A DNA stretch of 64,000 nucleotides from Candidatus Peregrinibacteria bacterium CG11_big_fil_rev_8_21_14_0_20_49_14 (GCA_002787035.1 PCVP01000010.1:107637-171636), one strand, 5' to 3'. Positions 53,021 through 61,959 are shown, counted from the stretch's first letter. The notes: a model not told the origin generated them from the sequence alone. Translations and numbers: made by a program.

Positions 53021-54261
53021 AAATTCTTCTCCTCAACGACAGATACCCTCCGCGCTACGAGAGCAGCGTGGCGAGCATTACGAGCAATCTTGCCAAAGAG
53101 TACGAGGCCAGAGGGCACACTGTTTCCGTCATAACATCACACAGAAAAGATGTGTCGCAAGAAATACTTCGCGAAGGAAACAGTATCAGTCTGCCCGTAG
53201 AATATCGTCCGTCACTTCGACACTTTAAATCCATAAAACAAGGTGCGGTGTCACTGTTGTTAGAAAAAGAAATACGAAAACTGGAGCCCGATGTGGTACA
53301 TGCACACAACGTGCATATGTACCTCACGTACGATGCTCTTCGCATTGCGCGCCAATATACCGACGCAGTGTTTATTACCATGCACGATGTCATGAGTTTT
53401 CATTACGGAAGACTGATGACACGCAGATATATCGCATCCGAAGGTGCGGATACCAAAACCACCGTGCAAGACCATATTCGTCAGGCGGGGCTGCAGTGGA
53501 ATCCCGTTCGCAATCGCATAATTCGCAGTATGTTGGATCGCAATGTTACCAACGTGGTTGCGGTAAGCGACGCGCTGAAACGTGCGTTGGATTCAAATGG
53601 CATTCCGCACACATGTGTCGTGCATAACGGCATAGACACAGCCTCTTGGGAGGCACACACGAAAGAGATAGCAGCCTTTCGGCGCAGGCATAACCTGGAA
53701 GGCAAGAAGGTGATGTTGTTCGGGGGGCGACTGAGCAGAGACAAAGGAAGTACTCCTCTGCTGCATGCTCTCTCGAAAATCAGAAAGGCTATTCCAAACG
53801 TCATGTTGCTTGCCATAGGCAATCCCAAAACATGGGCAGGGCTGCATAAGGAAGCCGCTGTCATGGAAGATTTGTCTCCGTACATTCGCAACATCGATTG
53901 GCTTCCGAAAGAAGGCATGCGCGCCGCATACGGTGCGTGCGACGTTGTAACCACTCCATCACTGTGTCTGGATACTTTTAATTTGATGAATGCCGAAGCC
54001 ATGGCAAACAGTAAACCTGTGGTGGGCACATGTTTCGGTGGCACACCGGAGGTGGTGGAGAACGGCGTCACGGGATTTATTTGTAATCCGTTGCATACCG
54101 ATGAGTATGCAAACTTGCTTCTTACGCTGCTCAGTGACGATGCACTGGCTGTAAAAATGGGAAAAGCGGGAAAAGAGCGTGTGGAGAAGCTATTCACTGT
54201 TGAAAGACAAACGGAGAAATACTTGGCTCTTTACGAGCGGTTGGCGAGAAGCGGGCAGTAG
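53017..54261 (+). CDS. GT4 family glycosyltransferase
   Basis: GT-B enzyme of 414 aa: 'MKILLLNDRYPPRYESSVASITSNLAKEYEARGHTVSVIT', 'DVVHAHNVHMYLTYDALRIAR', 'VVAVSDALKRALDSNGIPHTCVVHNGIDTASW', 'GKKVMLFGGRLSRDKGSTPLLHAL', and the donor site 'TPSLCLDTFNLMNAEAMANSKPVVGTCFGGTPEVVENGVTGFI'. The usual Glu of EX7E is at 'NAEAMA'. It is the last gene of the coupled run; after its TAG comes a heptamer tandem repeat. Confidence 0.88.
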   Translation: MKILLLNDRYPPRYESSVASITSNLAKEYEARGHTVSVITSHRKDVSQEILREGNSISLPVEYRPSLRHFKSIKQGAVSLLLEKEIRKLEPDVVHAHNVHMYLTYDALRIARQYTDAVFITMHDVMSFHYGRLMTRRYIASEGADTKTTVQDHIRQAGLQWNPVRNRIIRSMLDRNVTNVVAVSDALKRALDSNGIPHTCVVHNGIDTASWEAHTKEIAAFRRRHNLEGKKVMLFGGRLSRDKGSTPLLHALSKIRKAIPNVMLLAIGNPKTWAGLHKEAAVMEDLSPYIRNIDWLPKEGMRAAYGACDVVTTPSLCLDTFNLMNAEAMANSKPVVGTCFGGTPEVVENGVTGFICNPLHTDEYANLLLTLLSDDALAVKMGKAGKERVEKLFTVERQTEKYLALYERLARSGQ

Positions 54262-54290
54262 GGAGCGAGCAGCGGGAAGCAGAAAGTAAA

Positions 54291-54353
54291 CGCTACTCGC
54301 TAACCGCTACACGCTAACCGCTATTCGCTATTCACTGCCCGCTGACTGCTGCC
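54291..54353. repeat. Heptanucleotide tandem repeat (CGCTANN)
   Basis: Six consecutive CGCTANN heptamers (54291-54332) and three degenerate ones after them lie between two convergent genes. The unit length (7) is not a multiple of three, so this is not a coding repeat. Flanking AGCAGCGGGAAGCAG and CTGCCCGCTGACTGCTGCC are partly complementary and might form a shared terminator-like hairpin. Confidence 0.65.
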
Positions 54354-54356
54354 AAA

Positions 54357-55388
54357 TCAATTCGTCCCCTCTCCTTTCATTTCCGCATCCATCATAATGC
54401 GTACGAGTTCTTCAAATTTCACTGTGGGTTCCCAGCCCAACTTCTTCTTCGCGTTGCTCGCGTCTCCGCAGAGATAATCCACTTCGTTTGGTCGGAAGTA
54501 CTGAGGATCTATTACCACAAGTGTCTTTCCTGTTTTGGCATCTATGCCTTTTTCTTCTCTGCCTGATCCCTCCCAACAAATTTCGATATCCACACATGCA
54601 AACGCCTTTTCTGCGAATTCGCGAACGGAGTGTGTCTCGCCCGTGGCTATTACGTAGTCTCCGGGCTCCGACTGTTGCATCATAAGGTGCATGGACTCCA
54701 CATACTCGGGTGCATAACCCCAGTCTCTCTTCGCATCCATATTCCCGAGAGGAATATTTTCCTGCGTACCGTTTACTATGGCCGCAATACTTCTGGTGAT
54801 TTTGCGGGTAACGAAATTTGAGCCGCGACGAGGACTCTCGTGATTAAAGAGAATACCGTTGCAAACGTAAAACCCGTACGACTCTCTGTAAATGCGCGCT
54901 ATTTCATAACCGTAAAGTTTCGCCGCACCGTACGGACTGCGCGGCTTAAACGGAGTCTTTTCACTCTGGGGTGCTTCGCTCGGGTCTCCGCTAAAAAGCT
55001 CGGAAGTAGATGCTTGGTAAAACTTGGACTTCAAACCCAAGATACGTACGGACTCCAAAAGATTCTGAACGCCGATGGCGTCGGACAGTGCGGTATAGTA
55101 CGGAACATCGAAAGAGATTTGTACATGGGACTGCGCCGCAAGGTTATAAATTTCATCGGGCTTACAAAGAGATGTGACATGAATGAGAGAATTCATATCT
55201 GTCATATCTCCATAATGGAGATATGCATCTTTGTGCTGCTCGTAAAAAATGCCATCTATACGCTGACGGTTAAACGAACTCGTTCGACGAACAAGTCCGT
55301 GTACTTCGTATCCTTTCTTGAGCAAATACTCGGCCAAGTACGAGCCGTCTTGCCCTGTTATGCCTGTAATAAGAGCGACTTTTCCCAT
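54357..55388 (-). CDS. gmd: GDP-mannose 4,6-dehydratase
   Basis: Converts GDP-mannose to GDP-4-keto-6-deoxymannose, precursor of GDP-fucose, GDP-rhamnose and related sugars. 343 aa. '[41 protein letters not shown]', '[36 protein letters not shown]', catalytic 'STSELFSG' and '[12 protein letters not shown]' (YxxxK), '[27 protein letters not shown]', '[19 protein letters not shown]' and '[26 protein letters not shown]'. No GDP-fucose synthase or RMD is adjacent. TATACT lies 11 nt before the ATG, giving a leader of only a few bases. Confidence 0.95.
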   Translation of the reverse strand: MGKVALITGITGQDGSYLAEYLLKKGYEVHGLVRRTSSFNRQRIDGIFYEQHKDAYLHYGDMTDMNSLIHVTSLCKPDEIYNLAAQSHVQISFDVPYYTALSDAIGVQNLLESVRILGLKSKFYQASTSELFSGDPSEAPQSEKTPFKPRSPYGAAKLYGYEIARIYRESYGFYVCNGILFNHESPRRGSNFVTRKITRSIAAIVNGTQENIPLGNMDAKRDWGYAPEYVESMHLMMQQSEPGDYVIATGETHSVREFAEKAFACVDIEICWEGSGREEKGIDAKTGKTLVVIDPQYFRPNEVDYLCGDASNAKKKLGWEPTVKFEELVRIMMDAEMKGEGTN

Positions 55389-55442
55389 AGAACGCTGTGA
55401 GTATAGACCCCTCTGTACATACGTGCAGCCAAAATGATCTCT

Positions 55443-57137
55443 TTAGCGCACAAGGTGCAGCAAAAAGTTTAGCGGCACCGAAACCTTCGTATGCGCATCC
55501 TGTGTTTCTGCGGAACGCAGTACGAATACTCCCGCTGAGCTGAGTGACGAGGAAATATCGTCGTCGTATCCGTATGCATGAGTAACGCCATACATCTTCA
55601 GCGCACTTTCGAGTGTATTGCTTGCACGCAGCTTTTCCATGGTCTGAGAATCGAAAGGTACCACGGTGCGGTTACTCAGCTGTGCAATTTGCTCCACACG
55701 CGTGGAGCCAAGGCCGAGTGCGACCACTGCATCTTCGGGCAGCGCATCTATGTGCTCCGCAAGAGTAAGAGCTTCCGTTACGAACGTACGAGAATAGTTC
55801 CGTGCAAAAATAATTCTGTTTGCCTGCAGAAGCTGCAGCGCAAGAAAGAGTGTGATCATGACTACGCATGTTTTTGCACTCACCGTTTTCCAGGAACGAC
55901 CGCATGCGTCTGCCATACCGCCGATTCCTATGGCAGCAAGCAACGCAAACACCCATCCGTAATCCATAAAATGATCACGCGCGTAGTGCAGTACGAAACG
56001 CATGAGTAATTCGGAAGAGAGTATGAGTCCGACCAAAAGTACCACCATATTCGGCCGCTCTTTCCGCAGAAACAGAAATCCCGGAATGATGAAAAGCCAC
56101 AACACTATTCCGCCCAAGGTATCTTGGTGGAAAATCGATGGAATACTGCCTACAAAAAGCCATGCTCCGTTAAGCAGTTTCATAAAAACATTCGGTTTGC
56201 CGACATTGAAATTTATGAAGATCTTCTGCTGACGAAGTTTCTGCAAAGGTGAAAACTCTGCATACCGGGCAAGTAACTCGGCGTCGTAGTTTTCTCTGTC
56301 GTAGAAATATGTGTAAGGGTCCGGGTACAAATGCAGATAAAATCCTTCACGAACCTCCGTTGCATTCGGCCAAAAGAGCGCAAGGTTATGATTCGCAGGA
56401 AATCCCTGCTCTCGAATATCTCCGACATACGGGAGGACGTATATCACCCCCGTACACGCAAGGAACGTGCAAACCCCCACCGCTGCTTTTTTCCACTGCG
56501 GACGCAACACCCATACATATGCAACCGCAAACCATGGCACAAAAATAAGAAATGCGTCTTTGGCGGCAACGGAAAGACCGAACAGCAAACCGGATACGAC
56601 AAGCGCACCGCTCTCGGAGCGGTCGCGCAAATACGCGTACGCGGCGAAACTTGCGAAGAGGAACAGAAAGGCAAAGTTGTAGTTATCCAGCCAAACCGCC
56701 TGCCTCCAGTACGCAGGCATAAACGCAATGAGGACTGTGGATACCCACGCCGTACGCACCGAGAAAATTTTGGCTGCCGCAAGCCACCAGAAAAAAATGG
56801 CGACTGCCATAATGACAGCAGAAAGCACGCCCCACATCGGCAAGTTCTGCCACCCGATGTACGGCGAAGCCAGTGCGAACAGCATGGCACTCAGTCTCCC
56901 GTCCGCAGATGCCAGCACTCCGTGTTCTGCCAGAAGGTGCGGTGCGATAAATCTCCCGAGTTCATCCGTGAGCGCAAACACTCCCGAAGTGGCAACATTT
57001 CGTGCGAGCAGCAGCGGATACACATCGTACGTCTGCCCCATTACAAGCAGTGGCAGCACCCACACTGCCGTCATTGCCGCCGCAAATACAGCAAGGAGTG
57101 GTAACTGGCCGACAAAGGACTGACCGTATTTCCGCAT
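55443..57137 (-). CDS. Polytopic membrane glycosyltransferase candidate (GT-C/PMT-like)
   Basis: 564 residues with about 11 TM helices and a C-terminal soluble domain (from about 455: 'NYSRTFVTEALTLAEHIDALPEDAVVALGLG...'). The first loop has 'YDVYPLLLARNVATSGVFALTDELGRFIAPHLLAEHG', resembling PMT-like enzymes. A further 'AYWRQAVWLDNYNFAFLF' segment is typical of this topology. It probably transfers a sugar from a polyprenyl carrier; the acceptor is unknown. TATCCT lies 9 nt before the ATG. Confidence 0.65.
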   Translation of the reverse strand: MRKYGQSFVGQLPLLAVFAAAMTAVWVLPLLVMGQTYDVYPLLLARNVATSGVFALTDELGRFIAPHLLAEHGVLASADGRLSAMLFALASPYIGWQNLPMWGVLSAVIMAVAIFFWWLAAAKIFSVRTAWVSTVLIAFMPAYWRQAVWLDNYNFAFLFLFASFAAYAYLRDRSESGALVVSGLLFGLSVAAKDAFLIFVPWFAVAYVWVLRPQWKKAAVGVCTFLACTGVIYVLPYVGDIREQGFPANHNLALFWPNATEVREGFYLHLYPDPYTYFYDRENYDAELLARYAEFSPLQKLRQQKIFINFNVGKPNVFMKLLNGAWLFVGSIPSIFHQDTLGGIVLWLFIIPGFLFLRKERPNMVVLLVGLILSSELLMRFVLHYARDHFMDYGWVFALLAAIGIGGMADACGRSWKTVSAKTCVVMITLFLALQLLQANRIIFARNYSRTFVTEALTLAEHIDALPEDAVVALGLGSTRVEQIAQLSNRTVVPFDSQTMEKLRASNTLESALKMYGVTHAYGYDDDISSSLSSAGVFVLRSAETQDAHTKVSVPLNFLLHLVR

Positions 57138-57172
57138 TACACAAAAAGGATACGTACAGTATTGTAGGCGTC

Positions 57173-58045
57173 ATGAAGAAGAAGCGCAGCTTACAACTCT
57201 TAAAACTGGTCGGAATTATCATCTTTTTTGCGATAGTCCGAAAATTGGATACAACTGCGCTTGTGGCAACACTGAAACAAGTGAATTGGATGCCGATGCT
57301 TCTTGCCGTGCTGTGCGTGCTGTGTATCTATGTCGTAAAAGCGTATCGGTGGCATACGCTGGTACGGGCAACCGGCTTGCACCCGACATTCGGCGAGTCG
57401 TGGCGCTTGTATACCATCGGCATTTTCCTCGGTAACATTACTCCCGGAAAACTGGGAGAATTGGGCAGGGCCGCATACCTGCACAAAAAAGGGCTGCCCA
57501 TGAAAATAGGAGTGTTACTTTCGGTTGCAGACAGAGCGGCGGACGGGATAGTGATACTTCTGCTTGGTGCCGTGGGTGTCGGCATACTCGGCGGAGTGGA
57601 ATGGACTCTGCTCACGTATGCCGCACTGAGTCTGGTGGCGGTAATTGCAATGCTGATACTGCTGCAAAAACGAGTATGGAGAATTTCACTGCCAATCATC
57701 AAATTATTTCTTACATACATACGTCCGCATCTCATACGCAGGGTAATACTTACCACTCTCCTTGGCTGGATGTTCTACTTCCTCTGGGCGGTACTGCTTG
57801 CACGAAGTCTTGGCATAACGGTGGAAGTACCCGTTCTTGTGGCAGCATTCACACTTACGGGTCTTATTTCCATGCTTCCCATAGCACCCAGCGGACTGGG
57901 TACGCGAGATGCGGCACTCATCTTTTTACTTGCGCCCTATGGCGTGGAACCCGAACAGGCAGTGGCACAGGCACTGCTGATGTTCACCACCATTCTCCTC
58001 ATGAGTATTCCGGGTGGGTGGTATTGGCTACGAGAAAAGCACTAA
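57173..58045 (+). CDS. LPG-synthase-TM-like flippase-domain protein (UPF0104)
   Basis: About 290 residues, eight or so TM helices, pattern of the lysylphosphatidylglycerol-synthase transmembrane/UPF0104 family ('VNWMPMLLAVLCVLCIYVVKAYRWHTLVRATG', 'GIFLGNITPGKLGELGRAAYLHKKGLPMKIGVLLSVADRAADGIVILLLG', 'LPIAPSGLGTRDAALIFLL'). It may transport lipid-linked intermediates. The ATG at 57173 follows TATTGT by 7 nt; the long upstream open frame is rejected. The stop shares CTAA with the convergent fusion gene. Confidence 0.82.
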   Translation: MKKKRSLQLLKLVGIIIFFAIVRKLDTTALVATLKQVNWMPMLLAVLCVLCIYVVKAYRWHTLVRATGLHPTFGESWRLYTIGIFLGNITPGKLGELGRAAYLHKKGLPMKIGVLLSVADRAADGIVILLLGAVGVGILGGVEWTLLTYAALSLVAVIAMLILLQKRVWRISLPIIKLFLTYIRPHLIRRVILTTLLGWMFYFLWAVLLARSLGITVEVPVLVAAFTLTGLISMLPIAPSGLGTRDAALIFLLAPYGVEPEQAVAQALLMFTTILLMSIPGGWYWLREKH

Positions 58046-60471
58046 GCCTTCTTTCTCCCCACAGCCAACTGATTGAGAAGCAGTCCTTCCAGGCCGATCT
58101 TCTTCATGAATTTTTCTATGGTCAGTTCTCCGGGGAGTCCCCACGGCCAGCACATAAATTTGCCGACTTCCACAGGCTCAAACCCCGCCTCTGTTAAGTA
58201 CCTGCGCAGAGTGTTACAGGTCATGGTTTCCTGGTGAGCCTCGTCGTCCAAGTGTCCTATGGCACCTGCGATACGCTCGAAAAACGGGTCCGGTGTTGTG
58301 ATAATCATCAATCCTCCGGGACGGAGAATGGTGTGCATTTTTTTCAGCATTTCTATGGGGCTTTCCACATGTTCTATGAGTGCGGTTGCAGAGATGATGT
58401 CGAACGTTGCTTCCGCAAACGGAGGGTTCATGGCGTCTCCCTCCACCATCTTCAGGCGAGTATCTGTGCAGGCATCTATGAGTTCGGGAGAGAATTCGAG
58501 TCCTGTCATACGCACGGAAGGAAACGAATCTTGCACGTAACTTAAGGACTTCCCTTCTGCGGGACCAAGGTCGAGAAGATCCAGCGGTTCACCGTGATGA
58601 TGCGTTTTCATGGAACGAATTACCTCGTCCGCACGTCTGCGCAAGCGGTACGTAAGCGCACGTCTTTTCTTGCGACCCTCACTGTATTCCAACCCCATGG
58701 AACCCACGAGTACGGGGAGTTCCTTCGGTGGAAGCAGTGCCCCCGTTGCTATATCTATGCTGCGCTCCAAACGAATTTTGCGTTCGGTATTGAGCGTGCG
58801 CAATTGCTCCGGTGTAAGCAGGTATCCTTCCGTATCGAACTCCTGGCTCTGAAAGTAACGGGATTGCGGCACGTACCGCACGAAGAATTCATCGCCGAGC
58901 TGCAGAGAGGTAAAGACTGTTTTATCCGTAATTTTGATGGTATCTGCAATGCGCAACTGCGTGTCTGTTAGGGAGACATCTCGGTAAAAAAGCGCACCGA
59001 CACTTCCGCTTTTCAACATCAGTAATTTTCGAATAAGCCCCTTTATGCGGTAGGCCATACCCGTGTGCCAACCGAATAGCATCAGGAACACGCGAAAGAT
59101 AATCAGTTTTACGGGAGTAAAAAGTTTGTTGGCGGGGACGGCGTGCAAAAAACCCGAAACCGAGTACCCGTTCTCTTTCGCAACAAATGTGTATGCGGGG
59201 TCTATCCACTGGGAAGAAAGAACCGTCCCGCTTTTTGTGGTGGCAAGAACGCCACAGTCACTCGTTAGTTGCGCACCCGTTTCCGTATTGAAAAGTTTGG
59301 TTACTCCCCCTTTTGCTGCGTTGCCGAGCAAGTACATATTTCCTTTCTTCTGCACATAGAACCTTCCTTCGGGAAATACGGAACGAAAGTCCGCCTGCTC
59401 GTAGGGCAACTGCGCAGAACCTGTGCGCTCTCCGTAGTCTATGTACGACTCCAGATGCTCGGGAATGCGGTACAAGAAGTAGCGGTCTGCCTGAATCTCT
59501 GCGGGGACAATTTTTCCTTCGTCCAAACTCTTGAGCAGCGCATCTGCGACGCGTCCCGCAAGCGGCATTTCTGGTGCCAAAATCTCACATCCATGCGAGT
59601 AGAAATGCAGTGTCTGCCTGCTGCCCATACTCCCCGCATAAAATCCGTTGGGGTACACGAAGTGACTCAGAAACTGCACGGATTCTTCCATGACTTTTTT
59701 CAGTCTCGGATCCGGATGTATTTTATACACCTTTCCAAGAAAGCTGACTGTCGCAGAGAGATACCCGATGTCCGCACCGTCGTATTCCAAACTCCAACCC
59801 TCCTTTGTGTGAAACAAGAGGAATTCTTCGAGCTTCTTTTCGTATCCTGCGAGCAGGTCTTCTCCGCCGAGTACATGGTGCGCATAGTACACGGGCAACA
59901 CTCCCATAGCATGGTGATTTGCCAGCACGCCATGCTCGTCCCACGCAATAATATACTCGGCTGCCTTACGGCAGGAGGCAAAGAACTCTTCTCTGAAGTC
60001 TTCGGGGAATTCTCCTCGTTCATTGAGGAGCATGTAGCTTTTCAGCATCGCATACAGCAAAAATCCTGTGGGGCCTGTCCATCCGTGCTCGTTGGGGTAG
60101 AACTCATCGAACGATCCGTCGCGGTGTTGAATTTGTGTCCAGAAACGCATGCCCGCAAGAATCCACTCGCGCATCTTCGGCTGGTCTTTGTAAATATTGC
60201 CCGGCATATCCTTCGTATATGCAAGCGCAAGCGATAGCACGCCGAATTGCGGAAGCGCATCGGGGAAGTCGACTGTTTTATCCAGCCAGTAGGTACGCTT
60301 AAAACACCCGTACGTCGGTGAAACGGGATTGCGGTCTTGCAGACTGAGAAGTCTGGGAATCTGGTTTAATGCGCGCCGTGCGTATGCATCTCGAAGGACA
60401 GAATCTGCCATAGCCCGCAGAGAATACAACCCCGCACGAATAATGCCCAGATATTCGCTCCCGATTCTCAT
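58042..60471 (-). CDS. Alpha/alpha-toroid (lyase-like) protein fused to a SAM methyltransferase
   Basis: 809 residues. Residues about 1-330 form a helical toroid-like domain ('YGCFKRTYWLDKTVDFPDALPQFGVLSLALAY', 'MREWILAGMRFWTQIQHRDGSFDEFYPNEHGWTGPTGFLLYAMLKSYM', 'WDEHGVLANHHAMGVLPVYYAHH', 'SLEYDGADIGYLSATVSFLGK'), of the kind seen in polysaccharide lyases and heparinase-like proteins. About 340-590 is beta-rich, like the second half of heparinase II/III proteins. About 600-809 is a class I methyltransferase ('LDLLDLGPAEGKSLSYVQDSFPSVRMTGLEFSPELIDACTD'). No signal peptide is seen. CAGGAT lies 8 nt before the ATG. Confidence 0.65.
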   Translation of the reverse strand: MRIGSEYLGIIRAGLYSLRAMADSVLRDAYARRALNQIPRLLSLQDRNPVSPTYGCFKRTYWLDKTVDFPDALPQFGVLSLALAYTKDMPGNIYKDQPKMREWILAGMRFWTQIQHRDGSFDEFYPNEHGWTGPTGFLLYAMLKSYMLLNERGEFPEDFREEFFASCRKAAEYIIAWDEHGVLANHHAMGVLPVYYAHHVLGGEDLLAGYEKKLEEFLLFHTKEGWSLEYDGADIGYLSATVSFLGKVYKIHPDPRLKKVMEESVQFLSHFVYPNGFYAGSMGSRQTLHFYSHGCEILAPEMPLAGRVADALLKSLDEGKIVPAEIQADRYFLYRIPEHLESYIDYGERTGSAQLPYEQADFRSVFPEGRFYVQKKGNMYLLGNAAKGGVTKLFNTETGAQLTSDCGVLATTKSGTVLSSQWIDPAYTFVAKENGYSVSGFLHAVPANKLFTPVKLIIFRVFLMLFGWHTGMAYRIKGLIRKLLMLKSGSVGALFYRDVSLTDTQLRIADTIKITDKTVFTSLQLGDEFFVRYVPQSRYFQSQEFDTEGYLLTPEQLRTLNTERKIRLERSIDIATGALLPPKELPVLVGSMGLEYSEGRKKRRALTYRLRRRADEVIRSMKTHHHGEPLDLLDLGPAEGKSLSYVQDSFPSVRMTGLEFSPELIDACTDTRLKMVEGDAMNPPFAEATFDIISATALIEHVESPIEMLKKMHTILRPGGLMIITTPDPFFERIAGAIGHLDDEAHQETMTCNTLRRYLTEAGFEPVEVGKFMCWPWGLPGELTIEKFMKKIGLEGLLLNQLAVGRKKA

Positions 60472-60490
60472 TTTGCGCTATCCTGTGACG

Positions 60491-61372
60491 GTGTTCACAC
60501 TTCTCATTCCCGTCTTCAACGAAGAGCAGGCCATAGAGTCCACTCTTACAAAAGCGCATGACACCATGCAACGACTAGGAGAAGAGTATGAAATTCTGGT
60601 AGTGAATGACGGCAGTACGGATGGCACGGCGGATATCCTGAAAAATTCGAAAGTGCCGAATCTTCGTGTTATCACGCATCCCGTAAACCGCGGGTACGGC
60701 GCTTCCATGAAAACGGGAATCCGCAAATCGAAAGGTGAGCTTATAGGCACAACGGATGCCGACGGCACGTATCCTGTGGAGCAACTGGTAACAATGCTGA
60801 AAATAATGAAAGAGAAGCAGGCGGAAATGATAGTGGGTGCGCGCACGAAAAAGGGTGTGCAAATTCCTCTCATTCGCAAACCGGCCAAGGCGATAGTTAA
60901 CAAACTGGCAAACACGTTGGTAGGTATGAAAATTCCGGATAACAATTCGGGGCTGCGTATTTTTACACGCGAACTCGCAGAGAAATACATGCACCTGTAT
61001 CCGCAGGGATTTTCTTTTACCATCACCATTACGTTGGCATCTCTCACAAATGACCACATCGTGGAATACTACCCTATCGACTATTTTAAAAGGCAGGGAA
61101 AGAGCTCCATGTCTTCGGGAATAAACGGTGTGAAGCACTTCCTGAATTTTCTCGGACTCATTGTGAGAATAATGACCTACTTTCGCCCGCTGCGATTTTT
61201 CATATGGCCGAGTGCGATACTCATAATCGCAGGAGTGGCCATTAGTATCCGTACCATTCAGATGGACTCCAACATTTCAGACGCAGGAATGCTCTTACTG
61301 CTTACAGGTCTGCAAATAGGGCTCTTCGGGCTGCACGCAGAAGTCGTGGCACGGCATTCGCAAAAGAATTAG
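60491..61372 (+). CDS. GT2 family glycosyltransferase with C-terminal TM pair
   Basis: About 293 residues. GT-A domain: 'FTLLIPVFNEEQAIESTLTKAHDTMQRLGEEYEILVVNDGSTDGTADIL', metal site 'GTTDADGTYPVEQLV', 'IVGARTKKG', 'NNSGLRIFTRELAEKYMHLYPQGFSFTITITLASLTNDHIVEYYPIDYFKRQGKSSM'. Two C-terminal TM helices follow. It probably makes a polyprenyl-phosphate or diphosphate sugar. The start is GTG 60491, with TATCCT ending 6 nt before it. This -10 overlaps that of the divergent fusion gene. Confidence 0.87.
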   Translation: MFTLLIPVFNEEQAIESTLTKAHDTMQRLGEEYEILVVNDGSTDGTADILKNSKVPNLRVITHPVNRGYGASMKTGIRKSKGELIGTTDADGTYPVEQLVTMLKIMKEKQAEMIVGARTKKGVQIPLIRKPAKAIVNKLANTLVGMKIPDNNSGLRIFTRELAEKYMHLYPQGFSFTITITLASLTNDHIVEYYPIDYFKRQGKSSMSSGINGVKHFLNFLGLIVRIMTYFRPLRFFIWPSAILIIAGVAISIRTIQMDSNISDAGMLLLLTGLQIGLFGLHAEVVARHSQKN

Positions 61373-61449
61373 ACAACTAACCGTTCAGGACACATGGAAA
61401 ACAGTGTCACCCTGTCTGCCGGCAGAAGCTCCGCGAATGCTATTTCTAT

Positions 61450-61475
61450 CGGTACTTTTCAGAGATGAAAAGTAC
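61450..61475. other. Perfect 11-bp hairpin, GAGA loop
   Basis: GGTACTTTTCA-GAGA-TGAAAAGTACC. It lies in the 587-bp gene-free region 61373-61959 that also holds the hairpins at 61733 and 61860. No reading frame in this region has an initiation signal or a recognisable product. Confidence 0.6.
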
Positions 61476-61732
61476 CCAAAAATCTCCGTCAGCCGCAAAC
61501 TCGCTCGGGGCGATACAGAGTTATCATACCACCGGCTCGAGCAACCAGGCTGGCGAGTAGCTGTTCTTAAGTACGCAGGGCCACCTGGCATGCTCTCGCA
61601 TACAAGGTGCATCGAACGTAGACCCCCTCGCTCAAACAGGTGCGGCTGACGGTTTGAGTACGTACTTGATCCTTTCGTGGTCAAAAATGCTGTCTGAGCG
61701 CAACGACACTACGATGCATACATGTAATACAA

Positions 61733-61798
61733 GGGAATGAGACAGGGTGGCACACCCCCTTCGCTTGCAAGTATGTCGCTAGCCCTTGTCTCATTCCC
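61733..61798. repeat. Long inverted repeat
   Basis: GGGAATGAGACAGGG (61733-61747) pairs with CCCTTGTCTCATTCCC (61783-61798), with a single bulged base; the 35-nt apical region is unstructured by eye. Confidence 0.6.
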
Positions 61799-61859
61799 GT
61801 AGAAACCGTCTGTAAAACCTTGTCTGTCGTAAGCGAGTTCTTTTTTGACCGATTTTTGC

Positions 61860-61882
61860 GGCACTTTTTCTAAAAAAGTGCC
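61860..61882. terminator. Hairpin, possible bidirectional terminator
   Basis: GGCACTTTTT / AAAAAGTGCC with a 3-nt loop, A/T-rich inside the stem on both strands. It may terminate transcripts entering from the minus-strand gene at 61960, whose stop is about 80 bp away. Confidence 0.4.
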
Positions 61883-61959
61883 ATTGGGAAGAAGTAGAGC
61901 TCCTCCAGCTCACCATGGCGAGCTGCCTCTCCTTGCTTCCAAAGAATAATCACCAAAAA

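Noticed and set aside
54291..54353. CRISPR-like array
   Set aside because: The units are contiguous 7-mers with no spacers, and no cas genes are nearby.
56331..57104. A 257-residue Arg/His-rich plus-strand frame
   Set aside because: Antisense shadow of the polytopic membrane gene 55443-57137, which has regular TM helices.
61385..61684. A 99-residue minus-strand frame in the gene-free region
   Set aside because: No start signal, no recognisable domain, and it runs through a perfect hairpin.
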